Source of the DNA: a bacterium | GTDB lineage: Bacteria > JACRDZ01 > JAQUKH01 | Direction: 5' to 3' | DNA: 12,425 bases | Assembly (NCBI GenBank): GCA_028719205.1 | Contig: JAQUKH010000004.1 | Coordinates: 1 to 12,425, forward strand | Part shown: positions 7,324 through 12,425 of the stretch, in pieces | How the letters are laid out: each line of letters begins with the position of its first letter | Numbering within the stretch: position 1 is the first letter of the stretch | The notes under the pieces: model-generated | What the model saw: only the letters and a program-made list of their open reading frames with translations | Told to the model about the DNA's origin: nothing | Databases searched by the model: none | Made by a program: the position numbers and the translations under genes

Positions 7324-10300
7324 TTACTTCTTATCTTTTTTCTTTTTCTTTTTATCTTTTTTTTCAGTTTTTTTATCTTCGCGCCCCTGAGTACTTCCAG
7401 CTTCTAAATTCTTTTCAGCATTCTCATCCCCAATTTCTCTTGTAATATTTAAACCCAAACTACGCAATTCTTTTTCAAGAACATTAAATGACTCCGGCAT
7501 ACCCGCCTCTAATATATTATTTCCCTTAACAATCGATTCATAAATCCTGGTACGACCCACAACATCATCACTCTTTACAGTCAATAATTCCTGCAAAGTA
7601 TATGCCGCGCCATACGCCTCCAGAGCCCAAACTTCCATTTCTCCAAACCTCTGGCCGCCAAATTGAGCCTTTCCGCCCAAGGGCTGTTGAGTAACCAATG
7701 AATACGGCCCGATCGAACGCGCGTGGATCTTATCATCAACTAAATGAGCTAATTTCAATATATATATATAACCAACAGTAATATCCTGGGCAAACACCTC
7801 ACCTGTCCTGCCATCATATAACTTTGTCTTCCCGCTTTCAGGTAATCCTGCTTTTTTTAGCAAGTCTTTAATCTCTATTTCTTTTGCACCATCAAAAACC
7901 GGAGAAGCAATATGACAACCTAATTTATGAGCAGCCCAACCTAAATGAGTTTCTAAAATCTGGCCTACGTTCATACGCGAAGGAACACCTAAAGGATTAA
8001 GAATAATATCTACCGGCGTTCCATCTTCTAAATACGGCATATCTTCTTCCGCAACGATCCTTGCAACCACTCCTTTATTTCCATGACGGCCCGCAATTTT
8101 ATCGCCGACTGATAATTTGCGCTTCTTAGCTATATATACTTTTACTAATTTTATAACACCAGGAGGAAGTTCATCTCCCTTTTTAATTTTTTCAAGCTGA
8201 ATCTCTTTTTCCTGCTCAATTTCCGAGATTTTTGTCTGAGCTTCTAATTTAATAGATTGAATTTTTGCCATAATCTCTTTATCAGTAACTTTAATACTCT
8301 TAATCTGGCTTGATTTCAATTTTTCTAATCTGGCAGCAGTCAATGTATTCCCGCTTTTAATTATTATCTTTTTATTTTCTTCATTAACAACATTGTTACT
8401 TGATGCCAATCCTTCAATTATTTTTACGATATCTTCACTCATCTTTTTTTCTATTGAGTTACATTTCTTTAAATATTCTTTTTCAATCTCTTTGGATTTT
8501 TGTTTTTCCTCTTCTTTTGTCTTTTCATCCTTATCTTTCTCGCTGCGAGAGAAAACTTTAACATCAATAGCTTTTCCCTCAACACCAGGCGAAGCCCTTA
8601 AAGAAGCATCTCTGGCATCTCCCGCTTTTTCTCCAAAAATAGCCCTTAGCAACTTTTCTTCCGGAGTCAATTCAACTTCACCCTTTGGGCTGATCTTCCC
8701 TACTAATATATCACCCGGTTTAACATCCGCCCCAATCCTGATAATTCCCCGGTCGTCTAAATTTTTTATCGCTTCTTCACTTACATTAGGAATATCACGG
8801 GTAATCTCTTCTTTTCCAAGTTTTGTATCCCGCGCCTCCAACTCAAAACGCTCTATGTGTATAGATGTAAAAAAATCTTTTTTTACAATATTTTCATTTA
8901 TAACAATCGCATCTTCAAAGTTATATCCGCACCATGGCATAAACGCGACCAAAATATTTTGACCCAACGCCAATTCTCCTAACTCAGTGGCAGGACCATC
9001 CGCAATTATATAACCAGCTTTTACTTTATCCCCTACTGAAACCAGGGGTTTTTGATTTATACATGTATCCTGATTAGAACGTTTAAATTTCATTAACGCA
9101 TAAACATCTTTTTGTAACTTTTTCTTATCTTCGTCCATATATGAAACAGCAATTTCATTTGCTGAAACAGATTCAACAATGCCGCTATGTTCCGCAATAA
9201 TTACCCCTCCGGAATCACGCGCTACCCTATATTCCATACCAGTACCAATAATCGGAGACTCTGCTCGGAGCAAAGGTACCGCCTGCCTCTGCATGTTAGA
9301 ACCCATTAACGCTCTGTTAGCATCATCATGTTCCAAAAATGGGATCAAAGAGGTTGCTATACTAACGAGCTGTTTGGGAGAAACATCCATATAATGAATT
9401 TCAGGCGGAACAATCATCGGAAAATCACCTTTATGCCGGGCAGAAATCCTATCGGATAGGAATTTACCCTTGCTATCAACCACAACATTTGCCTGCGCTA
9501 TAATATATTTATCCTCTACATCCGCGGATAAATAGTCAATAGAATCACCTACCACACCTTTAGTTACTTTTCTATACGGTGTTTCAATAAAACCATACTC
9601 GTTAACTCTCGCATATGTACTTAAAGAAACAATCAAACCAATATTAGGGCCTTCCGGCGTTTCAATCGGACAAACGCGGCCATAATGGGTATAATGAACA
9701 TCTCTAACTTCAAAGCCTGCCCGTTCTCTTGAAAGTCCGCCAGGACCTAAGGCTGATAGCCTTCTTTTGTGTGTCAATTCACTTAAAGGATTCGTCTGAT
9801 CCATAAACTGAGAAAGCTGGCTGCTTCCAAAAAATTCCCGCGCTGCCGCCGTTAATGGCTTTGCATTTATTAAATGACTAGGCATAACAACTTCCATATC
9901 TGAAATTGACATTCGCTCTTTTACAGTACGCTCCATCCTGGCCAAACCGATCCTTATCTGATTCTGCAGCAATTCACCTGCAGACCTGACACGCCTATTT
10001 CCAAGATGATCTATATCCTCCAGAACCTCTCCTTCATGTTTCAACATTAACAGTGCTTTTATAGTCCCTACAACATCTTCTTTTCTCAAAGTCCTTATAT
10101 CAATAGAAACATCAAGCCCTAATCTTCTATTTAACATATAACGCCCTACCCGGGACAAATCATATCTTCTCTGATTAAAAAACAAACGATCCAATAACGC
10201 TTGCGCGCTTTCAACACTGGGCGGATCCCCCGGCCTTTGTTTTTTGTAAATTTCAATTAAAGCTTCTTTTGTTGTATATACGGTATCTTTTAGAAGTGTT

Positions 10301-11211
10301 GTCCTGACAGGAGAATATTCTGATAATTTTCCGTCAAGAACCTTTATTTCTTTTATATCAGCTTTTTTTAAACTATCAAACAAATCCGATGTAATTGCCT
10401 GGTTGACCTGTGCTATTATTTCTCCGGTAGAAACATCCACAACATCTTGCCCTAACACCAAATCAACAACCTCTTTTTTTGTTTTCTTCCGTAAATCCAC
10501 TTTTATAACATCAAAAAATAAACCTAAAATATCTTCGCTTGAACCATACCCCAATGCCCTTAAGAGCAATGTTGCAGGGAATTTTCTTTTTCTATCAATA
10601 CGAGCATAAATAATTTCCCGGGCATCTACCTCAAAAGACATCCAGGCACCCTGATAAGGAATAATCTCAGACATATACAATCTTCTGCCTAAAGTATGCC
10701 TGCCCGCTTTTTCTTCCGTAGAAAAAGCTACACCTGGCGATCGATGCAACTGACTTACGATAACTCTCTCAGCGCCATTAATTACAAATGTACCCCGATC
10801 AGTCATCAAAGGCAATTCACCCATAAACACTTCCTGCTCTTTAATACTTTTCACCTTTTTCTCACCGGAGGTTTTATCATCTTCACGAATTATAAGGCGG
10901 GTTTTTATCCGTAAAGGGGCAGTATAAGACATGTCTCTTTCCTGACACTTCAGCACAGAATATTTTGGTTTACCAAAATTATAGCTGACAAATTCCAGCG
11001 TGGCGTTTCCTTTAAAATCTGTAATAGGAAACACTTTACAAAACGCCTCATGAAGCCCTTGCATCTTCCTTTTTTCCAGAGGTATATCCATTTGCAGAAA
11101 TTCTTCGTAGGAATTTTTTTGAATTTCCATCAAATTAGGAACATCCAAAACTTCCGGAATTTTTGAAAATGTTAATCTTTTTCTTAAACCAAATTTTTTA
11201 AATTCTGCCAT
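7324..11211 (-). CDS. rpoB: DNA-directed RNA polymerase beta subunit
   Basis: Beta is the second large catalytic subunit of RNA polymerase. The product has 1295 residues. The N-terminal protrusion and lobe include [20 protein letters not shown] (142-161). The fork and rifampicin pocket [20 protein letters not shown] (460-479) continues to [13 protein letters not shown], with Gln468, Asp471, His481 and Ser486 as in sensitive enzymes. [20 protein letters not shown] covers 508-527. The active-site lysines are Lys1038 and Lys1046 in [12 protein letters not shown]. The clamp-contact end is [20 protein letters not shown] (1179-1198). A highly charged stretch of about 120 residues (about 889-1010) sits where E. 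coli has the beta-SI2 coiled-coil insertion. The lobe insertion (SI1 position) is shorter than in E. coli. After the usual family end ([10 protein letters not shown], 1251-1260) there is an extra tail of about 35 residues ending in a Lys/Asp run. The ATG at 11211 has a modest SD (TTAGGT). The gene ends in TAATAA, in the same frame as rpoC. Confidence 0.98.
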   Translation of the reverse strand: MAEFKKFGLRKRLTFSKIPEVLDVPNLMEIQKNSYEEFLQMDIPLEKRKMQGLHEAFCKVFPITDFKGNATLEFVSYNFGKPKYSVLKCQERDMSYTAPLRIKTRLIIREDDKTSGEKKVKSIKEQEVFMGELPLMTDRGTFVINGAERVIVSQLHRSPGVAFSTEEKAGRHTLGRRLYMSEIIPYQGAWMSFEVDAREIIYARIDRKRKFPATLLLRALGYGSSEDILGLFFDVIKVDLRKKTKKEVVDLVLGQDVVDVSTGEIIAQVNQAITSDLFDSLKKADIKEIKVLDGKLSEYSPVRTTLLKDTVYTTKEALIEIYKKQRPGDPPSVESAQALLDRLFFNQRRYDLSRVGRYMLNRRLGLDVSIDIRTLRKEDVVGTIKALLMLKHEGEVLEDIDHLGNRRVRSAGELLQNQIRIGLARMERTVKERMSISDMEVVMPSHLINAKPLTAAAREFFGSSQLSQFMDQTNPLSELTHKRRLSALGPGGLSRERAGFEVRDVHYTHYGRVCPIETPEGPNIGLIVSLSTYARVNEYGFIETPYRKVTKGVVGDSIDYLSADVEDKYIIAQANVVVDSKGKFLSDRISARHKGDFPMIVPPEIHYMDVSPKQLVSIATSLIPFLEHDDANRALMGSNMQRQAVPLLRAESPIIGTGMEYRVARDSGGVIIAEHSGIVESVSANEIAVSYMDEDKKKLQKDVYALMKFKRSNQDTCINQKPLVSVGDKVKAGYIIADGPATELGELALGQNILVAFMPWCGYNFEDAIVINENIVKKDFFTSIHIERFELEARDTKLGKEEITRDIPNVSEEAIKNLDDRGIIRIGADVKPGDILVGKISPKGEVELTPEEKLLRAIFGEKAGDARDASLRASPGVEGKAIDVKVFSRSEKDKDEKTKEEEKQKSKEIEKEYLKKCNSIEKKMSEDIVKIIEGLASSNNVVNEENKKIIIKSGNTLTAARLEKLKSSQIKSIKVTDKEIMAKIQSIKLEAQTKISEIEQEKEIQLEKIKKGDELPPGVIKLVKVYIAKKRKLSVGDKIAGRHGNKGVVARIVAEEDMPYLEDGTPVDIILNPLGVPSRMNVGQILETHLGWAAHKLGCHIASPVFDGAKEIEIKDLLKKAGLPESGKTKLYDGRTGEVFAQDITVGYIYILKLAHLVDDKIHARSIGPYSLVTQQPLGGKAQFGGQRFGEMEVWALEAYGAAYTLQELLTVKSDDVVGRTRIYESIVKGNNILEAGMPESFNVLEKELRSLGLNITREIGDENAEKNLEAGSTQGREDKKTEKKDKKKKKKDKK

Positions 11212-11233
11212 AATTACCTAAATTCATATACAA

Positions 11234-11270
11234 AATTTTTATTTTATCACATCTAATACATTCATGTCAA
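11234..11270 (-). promoter_or_regulatory. Near-consensus sigma70 promoter for rpoB-rpoC and downstream str genes
   Basis: On the minus strand a perfect -35 box TTGACA (11270-11265) is followed, after 18 nt, by TAAAAT (11246-11241), a 5/6 match to the -10 box. TG one base upstream gives an extended -10 (TGATAAAAT). Predicted initiation is near 11234, giving a leader of about 23 nt before the rpoB ATG. It lies immediately downstream of a terminator-like hairpin, so it could supply fresh transcripts of rpoB, rpoC, rpsL, rpsG, fusA and tuf independently of the ribosomal stalk genes. The match is visible; activity is inferred. Confidence 0.75.
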
Positions 11271-11280
11271 CACAAATCGT

Positions 11281-11325
11281 TAAAAAATAACAAAAGAGGG
11301 AACCCAACTTTATTTTTCCCTCTTT
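11281..11325 (-). terminator. Intrinsic terminator or attenuator between rplL and rpoB
   Basis: On the transcribed strand AAAGAGGGAA (11325-11316) pairs perfectly with TTCCCTCTTT (11302-11293) across a 13-nt loop, giving a 10-bp stem with a GC core. It is followed by a T-rich tract TGTTATTTTTTA (11292-11281). The hairpin begins 14 nt after the rplL stop codon. This is the form of a Rho-independent terminator. Because rpoB follows in the same direction with its own promoter-like site, it probably lowers read-through from the stalk genes, comparable in position to the rplL-rpoB attenuator of E. coli. The stem is seen directly; termination efficiency is inferred. Confidence 0.75.
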
Positions 11326-11339
11326 AATCCTCATAAAAA

Positions 11340-11738
11340 CTATTTTATCTCTATCGTAGCGCCTTGTTCTTCTAACTTAGCCTTCATCTTTTCAGCTTCT
11401 TCTTTGCTGGTTTTTTCTTTAACGCTCTTAGGCGCAGTGTCAACTAAATCCTTTGCTTCTTTCAATCCCAACCCTGTAAGTTCTCTAACTACTTTGATGA
11501 CTTGGATCTTCTTTTCTCCGACAGCAGTGAGGATAACATCGTATTCTGTCTTTTCAGTTTTAGCAGCTGTTTCGCCTGCGGCACCGCCGGCAGAAGCCAT
11601 AGGAGCAAACCCCATCGGCATACCACTTTGTGCTTTTACCCCAAATTTTTCTTCAATTGCTTTAACCAATTCAGACAATTCCAGCACACTTAATTTCCCA
11701 ATATTTTCTACCATTTCATTTATCTTTGATTCAGACAT
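11340..11738 (-). CDS. rplL: 50S ribosomal protein L7/L12 (bL12)
   Basis: L12 forms the flexible dimers of the ribosomal stalk that recruit and activate EF-G, EF-Tu and other translational GTPases. The 132 residues show the three-part family layout. There is an N-terminal dimerisation and L10-binding helical region (about 1-36, with [20 protein letters not shown]). A Gly/Ala/Met-rich hinge follows at about 37-62. The globular C-terminal domain runs from [20 protein letters not shown] (65-84) through [20 protein letters not shown] (85-104) to the end, ATIEIK. The GTPase-contact lysines in KVVRE and GLKEAKDLV are in place. The ATG at 11738 is preceded by SD AAAGGAG (11751-11745). The gene follows rplJ by 68 nt, in which I see no terminator. 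The stop is TAG. Confidence 0.98.
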   Translation of the reverse strand: MSESKINEMVENIGKLSVLELSELVKAIEEKFGVKAQSGMPMGFAPMASAGGAAGETAAKTEKTEYDVILTAVGEKKIQVIKVVRELTGLGLKEAKDLVDTAPKSVKEKTSKEEAEKMKAKLEEQGATIEIK

Positions 11739-11806
11739 TTCTTACTCCTTTCCTTGTCGCTTTAAAATTTATTTTTATTATTAACCAGGATCCGTAACCC
11801 CTTACT

Positions 11807-12337
11807 CTAAACAGCAGTTTTTTCTTTTTTAAGTTTTATCTCATTAACAACTGAAACCATATTTTGCAAATTGGCCTGTAAAACATTTGCAAGATTAAAC
11901 AACGGCCCTTTTAGACATGACACCAACTGTGATAATAATACTTCTCTTGAAGGCAACTTTGACAATTTATTAAGCATTACATCATCTATTACACTGGCCC
12001 CGTCTAACACCCCAACTTTTATTTTAAAATTTTCATTTTTCTTGCTGAAATCAATCAAAACCTTAATTATCGCAGTTTCATCTTTATAACCAAATGCTAT
12101 CGCAGTAGGCCCTTTAAGATAACTTTCTAATCCACTCAAACCCAGTTTTTTTGAAGCTATACCTGTCAATGTATTTTTCACGACATGGTACTCGCCTCCC
12201 ACTTCTCTTATTTTTGTTCTTAAAATATTTATGTTTTCAACATTCAAACCACGATACTCTGTAAAAACACAATATTTAGCCTTTGCAATCTTATCTTGCA
12301 ATTCTTCAACTTTTTTTTGTTTTTCCGTCCTAATCAC
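11807..12337 (-). CDS. rplJ: 50S ribosomal protein L10 (uL10), stalk base
   Basis: L10 anchors L7/L12 dimers to 23S rRNA at the GTPase-associated centre. Using the GTG start the product has 176 residues, normal for the family. Visible blocks are FTEYRGLNVENINILRTKIR (25-44), GGEYHVVKNTLTGIA (47-61), LKGPTAIAFGY (74-84) and KLPSREVLLSQLV (127-139). A long C-terminal helix follows (about 132-170), the expected docking site for L12 dimers, then a KLKKEKTAV tail. An in-frame ATG at 12352 would add five residues but has no SD. The GTG at 12337 has GGGGGTGA (12350-12343) 5 nt upstream, and the resulting MIRTEKQKKVEEL aligns with the usual L10 N-terminus. The rplA stop lies 32 nt upstream, so there is no room in the gap for the long L10 autoregulatory leader known from E. 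coli. The stop is TAG. Confidence 0.95.
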   Translation of the reverse strand: MIRTEKQKKVEELQDKIAKAKYCVFTEYRGLNVENINILRTKIREVGGEYHVVKNTLTGIASKKLGLSGLESYLKGPTAIAFGYKDETAIIKVLIDFSKKNENFKIKVGVLDGASVIDDVMLNKLSKLPSREVLLSQLVSCLKGPLFNLANVLQANLQNMVSVVNEIKLKKEKTAV

Positions 12338-12342
12338 TACTT

Positions 12343-12350
12343 TCACCCCC
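12343..12350 (-). promoter_or_regulatory. rplJ Shine-Dalgarno site favouring a GTG start
   Basis: The minus strand reads GGGGGTGA, a 7/8 match to the SD extension GGAGGTGA, 5 nt before GTG at 12337-12335. The upstream in-frame ATG (12352-12350) overlaps this element and has only TTTACCTGA before it, which is not an SD. Confidence 0.7.
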
Positions 12351-12369
12351 ATTCAGGTAAACAGTTATT

Positions 12370-12425
12370 TTAATGCAACGCAACTATTTCTTGTCTATCT
12401 AACTTTATCGAAGGCCCCATACTGG
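12370..12425 (-). CDS. rplA: 50S ribosomal protein L1 (uL1), C-terminal 17 residues (truncated by window edge)
   Basis: L1 is the mobile L1-stalk protein involved in E-site tRNA release, and a translational repressor of its own operon in E. coli. Only SMGPSIKLDRQEIVALH and the TAA stop are in the window; the rest lies beyond 12425. The S-M-G-P-x-I-K-L-D segment matches the conserved L1 C-terminal strand (S-T-M-G-P-G-V/I-K-V/L-D), and the position directly before rplJ is the standard one. Family assignment rests on this short match plus synteny. Ending only 32 nt before rplJ implies co-transcription with it. Confidence 0.85.
   Translation of the reverse strand, partial: SMGPSIKLDRQEIVALH

Noticed and set aside
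7357-7374. A-runs near the rpoB end as a programmed frameshift site making a beta-beta' fusion
   Set aside because: rpoB and rpoC share a frame, so a single frameshift leads away from rpoC. One alternative frame stops immediately and the other stops shortly after the rpoC start.
7759-7771. TA dinucleotide run (TATATATATATA-like)
   Set aside because: It encodes the conserved YIYIL block of beta through alternating TAT and ATA codons. It is a short by-product of coding in an AT-rich genome, not a regulatory repeat.
8393-8962. 189-codon open frame on the plus strand
   Set aside because: It is antisense to the rpoB SI2 region and its translation mirrors the codon bias of Lys/Glu-rich rpoB (Ser/Phe/Leu/Ile-rich). 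I found no SD, family motif or context for it. The other plus-strand frames are shadows of the same kind.
11198-11227. Nine-codon upstream frame (MNLGNYGRI) overlapping the rpoB start
   Set aside because: Its ATG would lie only about 7 nt from the predicted transcript start, with no room for an SD. It is probably a chance frame.
1-12425. Mobile elements, CRISPR arrays, tRNA or rRNA genes, phage or defence genes
   Set aside because: None is visible. Apart from gaps of at most 143 nt, the window is filled by conserved housekeeping genes, and I saw no long direct repeats, spacer-repeat periodicity or transposase motifs.

Overview
This is a bacterial core housekeeping window. Every gene lies on the minus strand. 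Read right to left, in the direction of transcription, the order is rplA (3' end only), rplJ, rplL, rpoB, rpoC, rpsL, rpsG, fusA and tuf (5' end only). This is the classic beta operon (ribosomal stalk and stalk base proteins plus the two large RNA polymerase subunits) running directly into the str operon (S12, S7, EF-G, EF-Tu). No mobile element, CRISPR array, tRNA, rRNA or accessory gene is visible. No stretch over 300 bases lacks a gene: the longest gaps are rpsG-fusA (143 nt) and rplL-rpoB (128 nt).

The DNA is AT-rich by eye and the proteins are rich in Lys and Ile. The RpoB has a charged coiled-coil insertion in the beta-SI2 position. The RpoC has a sandwich-barrel-type insertion (SI3-like) in the trigger loop. 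That subunit architecture, and the absence of an L7Ae-like gene between rpoC and rpsL, argue against Firmicutes or Actinobacteria and for a Gram-negative-type lineage. A low-GC uncultivated phylum such as Omnitrophota, another PVC lineage or Elusimicrobiota is possible. This is inference from gene order and protein character, not from a search.

Layout: 12370-12425 rplA tail; 11807-12337 rplJ, for which I prefer a GTG start; 11340-11738 rplL; 11212-11339 a gap holding a terminator-like hairpin followed by a near-consensus sigma70 promoter; 7324-11211 rpoB with a lysine-rich tail; 3280-7317 rpoC, in the same frame as rpoB and separated from it by two tandem stops; a 40-nt gap with a small hairpin; 2856-3239 rpsL; 2374-2844 rpsG; a 143-nt AT-rich gap with inverted repeats; 143-2230 fusA, with the start corrected by its Shine-Dalgarno (SD) site; and 1-124 the start of tuf.

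The products form the transcription and translation core. L10 and L7/L12 build the stalk that recruits EF-G and EF-Tu. S12 and S7 are small-subunit proteins at the decoding centre and the head. EF-G and EF-Tu drive elongation. Beta and beta' form the RNA polymerase active site. The terminator and promoter between rplL and rpoB probably let polymerase and str-operon genes be expressed at a different level from the stalk proteins. I found no convincing new biological system. The second-look items are regulatory and architectural details.
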